Source: Gemmatimonadota bacterium
GTDB taxonomy: Bacteria; Gemmatimonadota; Gemmatimonadetes; Gemmatimonadales; GWC2-71-9
Direction of reading: 5' to 3'
Assembly (NCBI GenBank): GCA_040388535.1
Contig: JAZKBR010000004.1
Coordinates: 310,001-374,000, forward strand
Length of the DNA: 64,000 nt
In this document: one piece after another, positions 16,401 to 25,873 of the stretch
Numbering within the stretch: the first letter of the stretch is position 1
Layout of the letters: every line of letters begins with the position of its first letter
Translations under genes and position numbers: made by a program
Notes under the pieces: model-generated
Seen by the model: only the letters and a program-made list of their open reading frames with translations
Databases searched by the model: none
Told to the model about the DNA's origin: nothing

Positions 16401-17720
16401 TCAAGGGTTAGTGCCGCGCAATATAGGCGACCAGGCGGGATATCGGGCGCCCCCCGGGGTCGGCAATTGGCGCGAAGTTGCGGTTTCCACATCGAGGATC
16501 CAGAGCTGGTCTCGGCCGGTCCGATTCGACTTGAAAATCAGGTGCCTGGAATCAGGCGCCCAGCTGGGGTCCTCGTTCTGACGACCGCTCGAGGTCAGCT
16601 GCTTGGGCGGTCTGCCGGTGCCGATCTGGTAGACAAAGACCTGGCGCCCACCGGCCGCGTCTCGACCGAAGGCAATCGAGGTCCCATCGGGCGACCAGTC
16701 CGGGGCGTAGGAGGCCCCCGTCTCACCGCCATCGAACGGCACCAGCACAGCCTGGTCGGTGCCGTCGGCGTCCATCGCATAAATCTGCGGCGAACCGGCT
16801 CGCGTCGACATGAAGGCGATCCGCCGCCCATCTGGCGAATACGACGGCGTCACATTGTCGGCGAGCTTGCCGTTGGTGGTGAGCTTGTGGGCGCAGCACA
16901 TCCGCGGCACGTCGGCCTCGAAGAGGTCGGCCCCATCCTCGGCGGAGCGTCCGAACACGACCTTGCTGCCGTCGGGTGAGAACGAGGCACCAACGTTGTT
17001 GCCCGACACCGTGGTCGGCACCGTCACCCGGGTTCCAGTCGCCAGCGACTGGATGATGAGCGCGCCGACATAATCCTTGATCTCGGTATAGGCGATCCGG
17101 GTGCCATCCGGCGCCCAGGTTGGCGAAATCACGAGACCACCGGGGCGCGTGACCCGGACCAGATTCTGGCCATCGGAATCGACTCGCCAGACGCCGTTGT
17201 CCTTCTTGGTTCCCGCATCTTCCGCCTTGAAAAGCATCCGCGTGGCCGCAATCCCGACGCCACCAGTGATCCAGGTCACGACCTCGTCACTCACCCGATG
17301 AATCGCCAATCGGCTCTCACCCGCTGCCCCGGGGTCGAGTGGCCGGATGCCCTGTTGGCGCACCTGCCCTGCCCCGATGTCGTGCAGCTTGACCTCGACT
17401 CCAGCGCCCGCGCGTTGCAACTCGACCGCCCATGCGACACCGAGAGGCTTGAGCGTCGCGGGGACGAGCGCACCGCTGAGCCGGGCAAGCGAGTCGGGGA
17501 GAAACGCCATCTCGAACCGGTCCGAGAACCCCAGGTCGCGCTCGATCACTCGTCGCACCGAATCGAGACCAGCGCCAGCCATCACCAGGACACCTGGACG
17601 TGCGCCAGCAGTGTAGTTGATGCCGAGGCGAATCCGTTCGATGTCCTGAGCATCCGCCCGGGAGGCGGTCATGGCGGCCACCGCGGAGATGAGGACAATT
17701 CCTGCCCGACACTTCCGCAT
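16401..17720 (-). CDS. tolB: Tol-Pal system periplasmic beta-propeller protein TolB
   Basis: A 439-residue periplasmic protein with a cleavable signal (MRKCRAGIVLISAVAAM...SRADAQ). The N-terminal TolB domain (about 30-165) is followed by a six-bladed propeller of WD40/PD40-like repeats recognisable as SPTWAPDGTRIAYTE, GASFSPDGSKVVFGR, TPSYSPDGRRIAFMS, APDWSPDGTSIAFGR and DPSWAPDSRHLIFKS. TolB binds Pal and colicin-type or TolA partners. The ATG at 17720 overlaps the stop of the TonB/TolA-like gene (TGATG). Pal follows after 13 bases. Confidence 0.95.
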   Translation of the reverse strand: MRKCRAGIVLISAVAAMTASRADAQDIERIRLGINYTAGARPGVLVMAGAGLDSVRRVIERDLGFSDRFEMAFLPDSLARLSGALVPATLKPLGVAWAVELQRAGAGVEVKLHDIGAGQVRQQGIRPLDPGAAGESRLAIHRVSDEVVTWITGGVGIAATRMLFKAEDAGTKKDNGVWRVDSDGQNLVRVTRPGGLVISPTWAPDGTRIAYTEIKDYVGALIIQSLATGTRVTVPTTVSGNNVGASFSPDGSKVVFGRSAEDGADLFEADVPRMCCAHKLTTNGKLADNVTPSYSPDGRRIAFMSTRAGSPQIYAMDADGTDQAVLVPFDGGETGASYAPDWSPDGTSIAFGRDAAGGRQVFVYQIGTGRPPKQLTSSGRQNEDPSWAPDSRHLIFKSNRTGRDQLWILDVETATSRQLPTPGGARYPAWSPILRGTNP

Positions 17721-18396
17721 CACGGCCGCCGCGTTGGAGCGAAATAGAAGGAGATCGGCAACTCGTCGCCGACGAAGCCCGATGGCAGCGGCCCGAACGC
17801 CCTCGCACGGCCGGAGAGTTCCACTGCGCCGAGCGCATTGAGATCGAAGTCGTCGCGTCCCGAGCTCACCGCGATCGCGGGATCCTTGACGGAGCCATCT
17901 CGAAGAATCACGAACGACACCTCGGCGTGCAGATTGGTCCCGACCAGCGGCTGACGCCACCGGAGATAGATCTGATTGGTGATGTTCCTGAGATATTCCG
18001 GAAACGGAAACTGCATTCCGGCCTGACTCAGGGTTACTACGTCCCGGCCCGTACTCGGTGTCGTATTCGGAATCGGGGTCACCGGCGCTTTGGTCACAGG
18101 CACCTTGTCCTCGACTTTCACCTGATTCGCAGGCTTCGGCTTCACCGGTTCGGGTTTGACCTTTTGCTTCGGCGGCAGGATCGGCGCGGTTTCCGCCTCG
18201 GCCACCGGAGTCGCCTCGGCAGCTGCGCGTCGCGGGGTCTCTTGCGGTGCCGGAGCGGCGATCAGTTCTACGGCATAGACGACTGGCGACGGAGCCGGCG
18301 CACGCTGAGCGAAGAGCACGAGTGCCACGACGACGAGGCCATGCACAGCAAGCGTCCCGGTGAGTCCGGCTGGACGTGTCGAGGCGCGCACGGCGG

Positions 18397-18400
<4 letters not shown>
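17720..18400 (-). CDS. TonB/TolA-like energy-transducing protein of the Tol operon
   Basis: A 226-residue protein. One N-terminal membrane anchor (about 12-31, LTGTLAVHGLVVVALVLFAQ) is followed by a Pro/Lys/Ala-rich linker (about 50-110, with PPKQKVKPEPVKPKPANQ). The C-terminal TonB/TolA-type domain (about 120-220) contains FPEYLRNITNQIYLRWRQP and EVSFVILRDGSVKDPAI. It occupies the tolA slot between tolR and tolB and probably transmits TolQR energy to TolB-Pal. It lacks the long Ala/Lys-rich helix of E. coli TolA and looks more like a short TonB. Its ATG overlaps the tolR stop in ATGA. Confidence 0.88.
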
Positions 18401-18825
<425 letters not shown>

Positions 18826-18826
18826 G

Positions 18827-19531
18827 CTACAACTTCCCCTCGCGCCCCATTGCGCCGATCGTTTCCTGGGCCAGGCGCTCGAGTTCGCCTTCGAACCGCT
18901 CGGTCCGTGACGTGAAGATGTTGTAGGCCACCACGGCAGGGATCGCGGCACCAAGGCCGGCAGCGGTCGCGATCAGTGCATCGGCAATGCCGGGGGCCAC
19001 GGCCGCGAGATTGCTGCTCCCTGCCACACTCAGCCCGTTGAACGACTTCATGATGCCGAGCACGGTGCCGAAGAGGCCGAGCAGCGGCGCGGTGCTTCCG
19101 ATGGTGGCGAGCCAGGGGATCATCCGACCAGCCTGATCGGCTTCCTCGCGAACCCTGGTGTCGAGCGTCATGGTGAGGGCTTCGAGCTGCGTGAGCGAGA
19201 GCCCGGTACGCGAGACATTGGCCCGCTCCATCGCGCCGTGCAGGTCTGCGATGAACGAGGTCGATGTCTGCACGATATCGGCGTAGGGTGAGTCGCCGAG
19301 CCGGGTCACCGCCTGCGCCCGATCATCTGTGCTGCGGCTGCGGGCGACGGCAGCGTCGAACGCCTTGCGCGCGCTGCGGAGGCGACGGAACTCCCACCAC
19401 TTCGCGCCAATGACGTACCACGAGATGAGCGAGCAGAGGGCACAGATCACGAGCACGACGCTCGTTTCCGTGCTCGCATTGAGCACCAGCTGGATGAGCC
19501 CGGGAACCGACGCCCCGGCGGTCTGTTCCAT
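18827..19531 (-). CDS. tolQ: TolQ/ExbB-type proton-channel subunit
   Basis: A 234-residue inner-membrane protein with three helices: about 24-42, 137-160 (LATIGSTAPLLGLFGTVLGI) and 177-200 (IADALIATAAGLGAAIPAVVAYN). The GSTAPLLGLFGTV and AGLGAAIPA stretches are the MotA/TolQ/ExbB signature that forms the proton pathway with TolR. The stop is two bases before the tolR GTG. The ATG overlaps the epimerase stop by one base. Confidence 0.95.
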   Translation of the reverse strand: MEQTAGASVPGLIQLVLNASTETSVVLVICALCSLISWYVIGAKWWEFRRLRSARKAFDAAVARSRSTDDRAQAVTRLGDSPYADIVQTSTSFIADLHGAMERANVSRTGLSLTQLEALTMTLDTRVREEADQAGRMIPWLATIGSTAPLLGLFGTVLGIMKSFNGLSVAGSSNLAAVAPGIADALIATAAGLGAAIPAVVAYNIFTSRTERFEGELERLAQETIGAMGREGKL

Positions 19532-20481
19532 CAGCGGACCGTCCCTTCAAACCAGCCGGCCAGCGCCTTCATTCCTTCGTCGAAAGTGACCTGGGGTGTC
19601 CAGCCGAGTTCGCCCTTGGCCTTCGAAATATCGAGGCATGATCGGAAGAGCTCGCCAGGACGGGCCGACGCATATTCGATGACAGGCGCCTTGCCGATGG
19701 CGCGTCCGACGTGGGCTGCGAGTTCGTTCACGCTGGTCTCCGTCCCGGTGCCGATGTTGAAGGCGGGGACGTCGAGACGATCGCCGCGCGACACAGGCGC
19801 GCTGCCGGCGAGCAGATTGGCGCGCGCGACGTCACGCACGAAGACATAGTCGCGGGTCTGCTTGCCATCGCCGAAGATGGTGAACGGCTTGTCGGCGAGC
19901 AGCCGCGAGACGAAGATCGACACGACGCCCGCTTCCGATGCCGGGTCCTGTCGCGGACCGTAGACATTGGCATAACGGAGCGCGACGCCCTCGAAGCCGT
20001 GGAGCTGACCAAGCACGCGCAGGTAGTGTTCGCCCGCGAGCTTGCTCACGCCGTACGGTGAGATGGGGAGGTTTGCGGTGGGTTCGGGAGTCGGCAGTAC
20101 CGATGGATCGCCATAGACCACGCCACCACTCGACGCGAACACGACGCGCTTCACCTTGCCGTCGACAACGCCGGAGAGAATGTTCGCGAAACCGACGAGG
20201 TTGATCGAGGCGTCGAGGGCCGGCTCATCGACGGAGACGCGCACATCGATTTGTGCGGCCTGATGCACGACGACATCGAACTTGCCGGACGCCACTGTCT
20301 CGCGAGCCTCGGCCGATCGGACGTCTGCGACCACCAGCCTGGCCGCCGACGGCACCTGCTCGCGCTTTCCTCGCGAGAGATCGTCGAGGCAAGTCACCGA
20401 CCAGCCTGCAGCGAGGTAGGCCTCGGCAATGTGGGACCCGATGAAGCCGGCACCACCCGTGATCAGGACCGATCCACTCAT
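19531..20481 (-). CDS. NAD-dependent sugar-nucleotide epimerase (GalE-like, extended SDR)
   Basis: A 316-residue extended short-chain dehydrogenase. It has the NAD-binding GGAGFIGSHIAEAY, catalytic Ser region FASSGGVVYG, active YxxxK in SPYGVSK, and YANVYGPRQDP. The best family match is a UDP-glucose or UDP-GlcNAc 4-epimerase, supplying UDP-galactose-type sugars to surface glycans; the exact substrate cannot be set by eye. It is the first gene of the tol-pal-tatC::lptD operon, which is unusual. Its leader contains a strong GC hairpin. Confidence 0.85.
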   Translation of the reverse strand: MSGSVLITGGAGFIGSHIAEAYLAAGWSVTCLDDLSRGKREQVPSAARLVVADVRSAEARETVASGKFDVVVHQAAQIDVRVSVDEPALDASINLVGFANILSGVVDGKVKRVVFASSGGVVYGDPSVLPTPEPTANLPISPYGVSKLAGEHYLRVLGQLHGFEGVALRYANVYGPRQDPASEAGVVSIFVSRLLADKPFTIFGDGKQTRDYVFVRDVARANLLAGSAPVSRGDRLDVPAFNIGTGTETSVNELAAHVGRAIGKAPVIEYASARPGELFRSCLDISKAKGELGWTPQVTFDEGMKALAGWFEGTVR

Positions 20482-20494
20482 GCGCGCTCTCCGC

Positions 20495-20517
20495 GGCGAG
20501 CGCCCGAGGCGCCCGCC
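20495..20517 (-). other. GC-rich hairpin in the leader of the galE-tol operon
   Basis: GGCGAGCGCC (20495-20504) and GGCGCCCGCC (20508-20517) form a 10-bp stem with one G-U pair and a CGA loop. It sits 14 bases before the ATG of the epimerase gene. It may be a second terminator for the upstream gene or a leader element affecting ribosome access. No T-run follows it. Confidence 0.4.
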
Positions 20518-20550
20518 GTTTGAGGTGTCAGTGCGATATGAGGGAAGATA

Positions 20551-20567
20551 GCGGGGCGAGGCCCCGC
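20551..20567 (-). terminator. Hairpin terminator after the secreted-protein gene
   Basis: GCGGGGC (20551-20557) and GCCCCGC (20561-20567) form a 7-bp stem with a three-base loop. It lies three bases after the stop of the minus-strand gene 20571-21356 and is followed on that strand by TATCTT. The position and the partial T-tract favour a terminator. Confidence 0.55.
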
Positions 20568-20570
20568 GAT

Positions 20571-21356
20571 TCAGTTGGGAAGGGTCGCGACGCGCACCAC
20601 GGGGGTCCCCGGGGCAATATCGGGCGAGACGATCCGGACCAGGGTGATCGAGGAGTGCTTCTCATTCACGGCCACGACCTGACCGGTGGCCATCAACTCA
20701 TCAATCTGGTCGGGCGCGTTGAGGCGACGAGCAGGCGCCCGACGCACCTCGACGAAATCACCCATCCGGATCCCGGCGGCTCGGCCCGCGTCCATGAAGA
20801 TGATATCGCCCGGCTGGAGCAGTTCGCGCTGCTCACGGGGCGCGATCATCGAGGCGGCGGGGCCGTTGATCTTGACCGGCTGAACCATGCCGGGATTCTT
20901 CACCGGCTCGAGCGGCAGGGTCACCTGGCCGTCCCGGATCGGGCCATAGATGGCGAGGACCTCGCCAAGGGTCTGACCGTTATCGATGCTGCGGATCCGT
21001 GCGAGCCCGGTCGGCGTCACCACCTCGCCCCACCCCTTCGGCCCCGGGCGATGGACGGCGAGAACCACGGTGTCGCCCTTGGCGTAGGAGGCCCCTGCCG
21101 GAGGCCGGATCGAAATCATCGTCCCAAGCGCGATGATGGCACCGCCGGCCGCAGAACGAATCTGCGGCGGAGTGACCGCCCCGAGCACCTGGCCGTAGGG
21201 GAGTAGTCGCATTTCACTGAGGAAGCCAGCCGAATACGACTGACCGACCCGCATTGGCGCGTAGGGGACCGCGTCGGCTTCGGCCCGCACAATCCCTTCC
21301 TGGGCAGCAAGGGGGGCAACGCCGAGAGCGATGAGGACAGCCAGGGTAGAGCGCAT
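20571..21356 (-). CDS. Secreted protein of unknown function
   Basis: A 261-residue protein with a clear Sec signal (MRSTLAVLIALGVAPLAAQ) and no further membrane segments. The mature part is beta-rich, with short conserved-looking turns such as YGQVLGAVTPPQI, YAKGDTVVLAVHRPG, QPGDIIFMDAGRAAGIRMGD and SSITLVRIVSPDIAPG. Similar blocks occur in LysM-type envelope proteins of other phyla, but no LysM motif is visible, so I assign no domain. It is apparently a single-gene unit with its own hairpin terminator. A TAGAAT box (21425-21420) lies about 65 bases upstream. The ATG at 21356 is preferred to 21401 because it gives the signal peptide. Confidence 0.78.
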   Translation of the reverse strand: MRSTLAVLIALGVAPLAAQEGIVRAEADAVPYAPMRVGQSYSAGFLSEMRLLPYGQVLGAVTPPQIRSAAGGAIIALGTMISIRPPAGASYAKGDTVVLAVHRPGPKGWGEVVTPTGLARIRSIDNGQTLGEVLAIYGPIRDGQVTLPLEPVKNPGMVQPVKINGPAASMIAPREQRELLQPGDIIFMDAGRAAGIRMGDFVEVRRAPARRLNAPDQIDELMATGQVVAVNEKHSSITLVRIVSPDIAPGTPVVRVATLPN

Positions 21357-21583
21357 GGGTTGGGTCTCCGCGAGCGGTGTAGAACCGTATCTGCACCACA
21401 ATTCGTGCCAGACAGCCGTATTCTAACTAGTCCACGCAGTATCGACCGCTCACCCCGGTCACCCCAAGGGATACCCGGCGCGGAGGCCACGCCAGACCGG
21501 AGGAATGTCCGACGCCGCAGGTCCAGCAAGAATGGGAAGATCGCGGCAATTCGCCGGGGGGGACCCAGCTCCGCAAAAAGGAA

Positions 21584-21611
21584 CAGCCAGCCGGATGACT
21601 CCGGCTGGCTG
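21584..21611 (-). terminator. Intrinsic terminator downstream of ssb
   Basis: A perfect 12-bp stem, CAGCCAGCCGGA (21584-21595) with TCCGGCTGGCTG (21600-21611), has a four-base loop. On the minus strand it is followed by TTCCTTTTTG. It begins 24 bases after the ssb stop. This is the clearest factor-independent terminator in the window. Confidence 0.88.
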
Positions 21612-21634
21612 GCAATGACGGCGCAGGGCGGGCC

Positions 21635-22132
21635 TCAGAAGGGCAGGTCGTCATCCTCGGCGTCGAGCGCCTCCGGGAAGGAGTCGAAGGACTCGTCCTT
21701 CTTCTCGCCACCCTTGGCGGCTGGCGCCGCCGCACGAGCACTCCCGCCGCCCCAATTGCCGCCACCACCCTCGCTTCCCTCACCCTTGCCGGAGAGGAGA
21801 ATCAGCTCGCGACCATTGATCTCGGTGGAGTAGCGCGTCTGCCCTTCCTTGTCCTGCCAGGTGCGGTATTCGATCTCGCCCTCGACGTAGAGCTTGTCGC
21901 CCTTCTTGCAATAGCGCTCGATGATGTCGGCGAGCTGCTGGCCGTTCTTGGCATTCCAGAAGACGATGCGGTGCCAGGCGGTCTTCTCCTGCTTGCTGCC
22001 GTCGGCCCCTTTCCACTGGCGACCGGTCGCCAGCGAGACCGTCGCGACGCGCCCCCCGTTGGAGGTGCTGCGCACTTCGGGATCGGCGCCGAGGTTGCCG
22101 ATGAGGATGACCTTGTTGAGACTCTTGCTCAT
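21635..22132 (-). CDS. ssb: Single-stranded DNA-binding protein
   Basis: A 165-residue SSB protecting single-stranded DNA in replication, recombination and repair. The OB-fold (about 1-110) begins MSKSLNKVILIGNLGADPE and has the WHRIVFWNAKNGQQLADI and KLYVEGEIEYRTWQD segments. A Gly-rich linker leads to the acidic tip DAEDDDLPF, the docking site for partner proteins. The ATG at 22132 has GGAG six bases upstream; the ATG at 22225 would add 31 unrelated residues. It is terminated by the hairpin at 21584-21611. Confidence 0.97.
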   Translation of the reverse strand: MSKSLNKVILIGNLGADPEVRSTSNGGRVATVSLATGRQWKGADGSKQEKTAWHRIVFWNAKNGQQLADIIERYCKKGDKLYVEGEIEYRTWQDKEGQTRYSTEINGRELILLSGKGEGSEGGGGNWGGGSARAAAPAAKGGEKKDESFDSFPEALDAEDDDLPF

Positions 22133-22224
22133 TGCGTACTCCGATGTCGGTCGAACGGTCTGTGGCACTGCGGTGGACAACGACAAGCTGGCCCGCGAGC
22201 CGCCGGTCGTCGGGCGAGGATTCA

Positions 22225-22704
22225 CTACGGCTCGGCACTCCGAAACGCGGACGGGGAAAGGTCGCGGCGGAGCACGAGGGCATCCTCAACAGGCCGACGA
22301 TAATAGCCCTTGCGGAGCCCGGCCGCGACAAAGCCGGCCTGCTGGTACATCTGCCGAGCGGCATCGTTGGACGCCCGGACCTCGAGCCAGACGGCGTGGG
22401 CTCCCCGCTGGACCATTGCGGTGAGCGCCGCCATCAGGAGGGCGCGTCCGATGCCGGCCCGCCGTCGTGCCGGATCGGTCGCGATCGTGAGGATCTCGCC
22501 CTCATCGACGATCACGCGACCGAGGACGTACCCCGCGATGCCGCCCTCGGGAAGTTCGGCCGTCAGCACCACAGCGCCGGGCCAGCTCAAGGCCTCACGC
22601 AGCTGCTCGGTCGTCCATGGATCGGAAAACGAGGCAATCTCGAGCTGCGCGAATGCCGCGATGTCAGCGGATGAGGCCGGGCGCAGGCGGCAAGGGCCGT
22701 CCAT
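22225..22704 (-). CDS. rimI: Ribosomal protein S18 alanine N-acetyltransferase, RimI-type GNAT
   Basis: A 159-residue GNAT acetyltransferase. The acetyl-CoA loop is TDPARRRAGIGRALL, and ASNDAARQMYQQAGFVAAG is the typical RimI C-terminal segment. It begins inside the 3' end of tsaB (41-base overlap). The rimI-tsaB-tsaE neighbourhood is common across bacteria and supports the RimI call over other GNATs. Confidence 0.9.
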   Translation of the reverse strand: MDGPCRLRPASSADIAAFAQLEIASFSDPWTTEQLREALSWPGAVVLTAELPEGGIAGYVLGRVIVDEGEILTIATDPARRRAGIGRALLMAALTAMVQRGAHAVWLEVRASNDAARQMYQQAGFVAAGLRKGYYRRPVEDALVLRRDLSPSAFRSAEP

Positions 22705-23386
22705 GCGTGCGCTCCCAGACTGCCTGTGCTTCGGCGGGGCGGCCGTACACCGGCTCCCACGTCGCGGAGTCTGTCACCAGAGTCGTGGCGCCATCGAGTT
22801 CACCCAGAGCGAGGAGCGTGCGCGCATCAGGCAGGGACGCTTCGCCACGAATCATTTCGCAATGCGTGACGGCAGCAATCGCTGCGACCAGCGTGTCTGG
22901 CACGGTGCCGACGACGACGTCGACCGCGCCAAAGAGTTCGACGAGCTGACCCGGCGCAACGGCGCGGGGCGAAGGACCCACCGGCACCACACCATCGGCG
23001 CCGATCCTCCAGCAACCGGCGTAGACATCGCCTCGCAGCGCATCGGAGAGTGCGAGCACGGTACTCCCACCCGCCGTCGTGTGGGCCGCAGCCCGGATGA
23101 GCAGCGACGGTGCGGTGCGCCAGGTGATCTGTCGCTCCCACGCCAGCGCCTTCGCCACCGTGCTCGTCACGCGCAACCCGGTAAACGAACCTGGGCCATC
23201 GCCGGTCAACAGCTGGGTTACCTCGCGCGGCGAGGCATCGACCTCGCCGAGCACTTCGTCGAGGAGCGAGAGGATCGCGTTGGCGTGCTGGCGCGAGCCA
23301 TCGAGGTGTCTATGCGCCACGTGCGAACCGTTCGTTGCCGCGACGGTGCATCGGTCGCTCGCCGTATCAAACGCGAGTGTGATCAT
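22664..23386 (-). CDS. tsaB: tRNA t6A synthesis protein TsaB
   Basis: A 240-residue ASKHA-fold protein. It works with TsaD, TsaE and TsaC to attach threonylcarbamoyl to A37 of ANN-decoding tRNAs. It shows the N-terminal DTASD, the TGDGPGSFTGLRV motif and LALSDALRGDVYAG. TsaB is catalytically inert and serves as a platform for TsaD. The ATG overlaps the tsaE stop in ATGA, and the 3' end overlaps rimI by 41 bases. Confidence 0.93.
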   Translation of the reverse strand: MITLAFDTASDRCTVAATNGSHVAHRHLDGSRQHANAILSLLDEVLGEVDASPREVTQLLTGDGPGSFTGLRVTSTVAKALAWERQITWRTAPSLLIRAAAHTTAGGSTVLALSDALRGDVYAGCWRIGADGVVPVGPSPRAVAPGQLVELFGAVDVVVGTVPDTLVAAIAAVTHCEMIRGEASLPDARTLLALGELDGATTLVTDSATWEPVYGRPAEAQAVWERTHGRPLPPAPGLIR

Positions 23387-23790
23387 GTGACCACGACACT
23401 GCGGAGATCATCGACGGTGTGATCCAGCTGGACCCTCGCGGTGGCAGGCGGCGCCCAGGCACCAGCGCGCTCGGGCCACTCGATCAGCAGCAGATCGGCC
23501 CCGGCGAGAGTCTCCCAGTCGAGATCCGCTGCCTGCTCCGGCGACCGAAGCCGGTAGCAATCGAGGTGATAGACTGCTCCCCGCGGCGATTCATAATGAT
23601 GCACCAGTGCGTAGGTGGGGGAGGTCGCCTCGCCGGCAATGCCGCGGCCGCGCGCAATAGCGCGGACCAGCGTCGTCTTCCCTGCCCCCAGTGGCCCCTG
23701 GAGCCAGACCACACTCCCGCTCGGCCAGGTGCGACCGAGGTGAACACCCAGCGCCTCGAGCGCGGTCTGGTCAACGATCTGGCTCCTCAC
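23383..23790 (-). CDS. tsaE: tRNA t6A synthesis ATPase TsaE
   Basis: A 135-residue P-loop protein. The Walker A is [13 protein letters not shown], followed by the TsaE signatures [19 protein letters not shown] and [11 protein letters not shown]. It powers turnover of the TsaBD complex. The start overlaps the uvrB stop in ATGA, and the 3' end overlaps tsaB in ATGA. Length is slightly shorter than the usual 150 or so residues but all motifs are present. Confidence 0.94.
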   Translation of the reverse strand: MRSQIVDQTALEALGVHLGRTWPSGSVVWLQGPLGAGKTTLVRAIARGRGIAGEATSPTYALVHHYESPRGAVYHLDCYRLRSPEQAADLDWETLAGADLLLIEWPERAGAWAPPATARVQLDHTVDDLRSVVVT

Positions 23791-25829
23791 CGGCGCGCCG
23801 GCCGGAAGGAGCCGCGCTTGACGTTCGGCGCACCGACCGCGCGCAATTCGTTGAGCTGATCGCGCAACATCGCGGCGAGCTCGAACTCGAGGTTCGCCGC
23901 GGCCTGTCGCATCTGCTGCTCGAGGGCGGCAATCGCGGCGGCACGCTGCACTGGATCGTGCAGGTCGACGTGCGCGTTGGGATCCTTGCCTTTGCGCCGG
24001 GGCTCGACCTTTTCGGTCCGCTGATCGGCGACGTGAGTCGAGAGGCGTACTTCATCGAGCGACTTCACGATCGACATCGGCGTGATGCCGTGTTCGAGGT
24101 TGTGGGCGCGCTGGATGGTCCGGCGTCGATCCATCTCGCCGAGGGCCCGCTCCATCGATCCGGTGATGCGGTCAGCGTAGAGGATCGCCTTGCCATTCAC
24201 GTGACGTGCAGCGCGGCCGCACGTCTGGATCAGCGACCGGTCGGACCGGAGGAAGCCCTCATGGTCGGCGTCGAGAATGGCCACCAGCGAAACCTCGGGA
24301 AGATCGAGGCCTTCGCGCAGCAGGTTGATCCCCACCAGCACGTCGAACTCGCCCAGCCGCAGGCCGCGCAGGATCTCGACGCGCTCGATGGCATCGATAT
24401 CAGAGTGCAGGTAGCGCACCCGGATGCCGGCCTGCTGCAAGTAATCGGTGAGATCTTCGGCCATCCGCTTCGTGAGCGTGGTCACCAGCACGCGCTCGCG
24501 CTTCGCTTCCCGCAAGCGAATCTCGGCGAGCAGGTCGTCAACCTGGCCACGCACGGGACGAATCTGTACTTCGGGGTCGATGAGGCCGGTCGGCCGGATG
24601 ATCTGCTCGACGATCACCCCCTGACTCAACCGCAATTCCAGGTCGCCAGGGGTGGCCGAGACGTTCACCATCTGCGGCGAGAGCGCCATGAACTCATCGA
24701 AATGCAGCGGCCGGTTGTCGAGCGCCGAGGGCAAGCGGAAACCGTACTCCACCAGCGTGGTCTTGCGGGCGCGGTCACCATTGAACATGCCGCCAATCTG
24801 TGGCAGCGAGGCGTGCGACTCATCGACCACGACGAGAAAGTCTGCCGGGAAGTAGTCGATGAGGCAGGCCGGGCGTTCGCCGGTCTCCCGTCCCGAGAGA
24901 TGCTTGGAATAGTTCTCGATGCCGGCGCAGGTTCCCACTTCGAGCATCATCTCGATGTCGAAATTGGTGCGCCCTTCGAGCCGCTGTGCTTCGAGCAGCT
25001 TGCCCTGGGTCTTCAGTTCCCAGAGCCGGGCCGCAAGTTCCTCGCGAATGGCGACGACCGCGCGCTCGATCGTGGGGCGCTGGGTGACGAAGTGCTTCGC
25101 GGGATAGATGGCACAACGATCGAGCCCGGCAATCGTGTTGCCGCTGACGGGATGAAAGCGGGAGATTCGCTCGACCTGATCGCCCCAGAGCTCGATGCGC
25201 ACGCCCTGCTCGTCGTAGGCCGGAAAGATCTCGATGGTATCGCCGCGTACACGAAAGGTGCCCTGCTCGAAGGCGGCATCATTGCGCTGATACTGAATTC
25301 CCACCAGCTCACTGAGCAGCGCATCGCGACCGCGCGTCTCCCCCACCGAGACACTCAGCATCAGAGCGCGATAGGCGACGGGATCACCGAGGCCGTAGAT
25401 CGCCGAAACGGTCGAGACGATCACGACATCTTCCCGTTCCATCAGCGATGACGTGGCGCGCAGCCGGAGCGACTCGAGATCCTGGTTGATCGACGCGTCC
25501 TTCTCGATGTACACGTCGGTCGAGGGGACGTACGCCTCGGGCTGGTAGTAGTCGTAGTACGAGACGAAATACTCGACCGCGTTGGTCGGGAGGAACTGCT
25601 TCATCTCGCCGTAAAGCTGCGCGGCAAGGGTCTTGTTGTGGGAGAGAATGAGGGTCGGCTTGCCATAGTTGGCGATGGCGTGGGCCAGGGTCATCGTCTT
25701 GCCGCTGCCCGTGACGCCGAGAAGCGTCTGGTACTTGTCGCCACGAATGAGGCCGGCGGTCAGCTCCGCGATAGCGCGGGGCTGGTCACCAGCTGGCTCG
25801 AAGGGGGCGCGGACCTCGAAATGGGGCAT
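23787..25829 (-). CDS. uvrB: Excinuclease ABC subunit B
   Basis: A 680-residue helicase-like core of nucleotide excision repair, which loads on damage from UvrA and positions UvrC. It shows Walker A GVTGSGKT (about 39-46), the beta-hairpin region [20 protein letters not shown], the helicase motifs [12 protein letters not shown] and TCGRAARH, and a C-terminal UVR domain that binds UvrC (about 640-675, [21 protein letters not shown]). The reading frame is intact and full length. It heads the uvrB-tsaE-tsaB-rimI run. A -10-like box ends seven bases before the ATG, so the mRNA may be leaderless. Confidence 0.98.
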   Translation of the reverse strand: MPHFEVRAPFEPAGDQPRAIAELTAGLIRGDKYQTLLGVTGSGKTMTLAHAIANYGKPTLILSHNKTLAAQLYGEMKQFLPTNAVEYFVSYYDYYQPEAYVPSTDVYIEKDASINQDLESLRLRATSSLMEREDVVIVSTVSAIYGLGDPVAYRALMLSVSVGETRGRDALLSELVGIQYQRNDAAFEQGTFRVRGDTIEIFPAYDEQGVRIELWGDQVERISRFHPVSGNTIAGLDRCAIYPAKHFVTQRPTIERAVVAIREELAARLWELKTQGKLLEAQRLEGRTNFDIEMMLEVGTCAGIENYSKHLSGRETGERPACLIDYFPADFLVVVDESHASLPQIGGMFNGDRARKTTLVEYGFRLPSALDNRPLHFDEFMALSPQMVNVSATPGDLELRLSQGVIVEQIIRPTGLIDPEVQIRPVRGQVDDLLAEIRLREAKRERVLVTTLTKRMAEDLTDYLQQAGIRVRYLHSDIDAIERVEILRGLRLGEFDVLVGINLLREGLDLPEVSLVAILDADHEGFLRSDRSLIQTCGRAARHVNGKAILYADRITGSMERALGEMDRRRTIQRAHNLEHGITPMSIVKSLDEVRLSTHVADQRTEKVEPRRKGKDPNAHVDLHDPVQRAAAIAALEQQMRQAAANLEFELAAMLRDQLNELRAVGAPNVKRGSFRPARR

Positions 25830-25835
25830 CCAGCC

Positions 25836-25841
25836 AATATA
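25836..25841 (-). promoter_or_regulatory. -10 box TATATT immediately upstream of uvrB
   Basis: TATATT on the minus strand ends seven bases before the uvrB ATG at 25829, which would place transcription initiation at or next to the start codon. The bases between the box and the ATG hold no clear ribosome-binding site. No good -35 box is seen at the expected position. Confidence 0.4.
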
Positions 25842-25873
25842 ACAGCGTGCTTCGGGGGATGTTCGGGATGACT

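Noticed and set aside
16401-17960. Longer tolB from an ATG at 17960
   Set aside because: It would overlap the TonB/TolA-like gene by 240 bases with Arg-rich nonsense; the ATG at 17720 gives a signal peptide and a 1-base overlap.
21380-21412. TGGCACG upstream of the secreted-protein gene as a sigma54 -24 box
   Set aside because: The only TGC-type partner is four bases too far downstream for a -12 element.
23691-25451. Plus-strand open frame of 586 codons opposite uvrB and tsaE
   Set aside because: Antisense of highly conserved uvrB; no protein family features.
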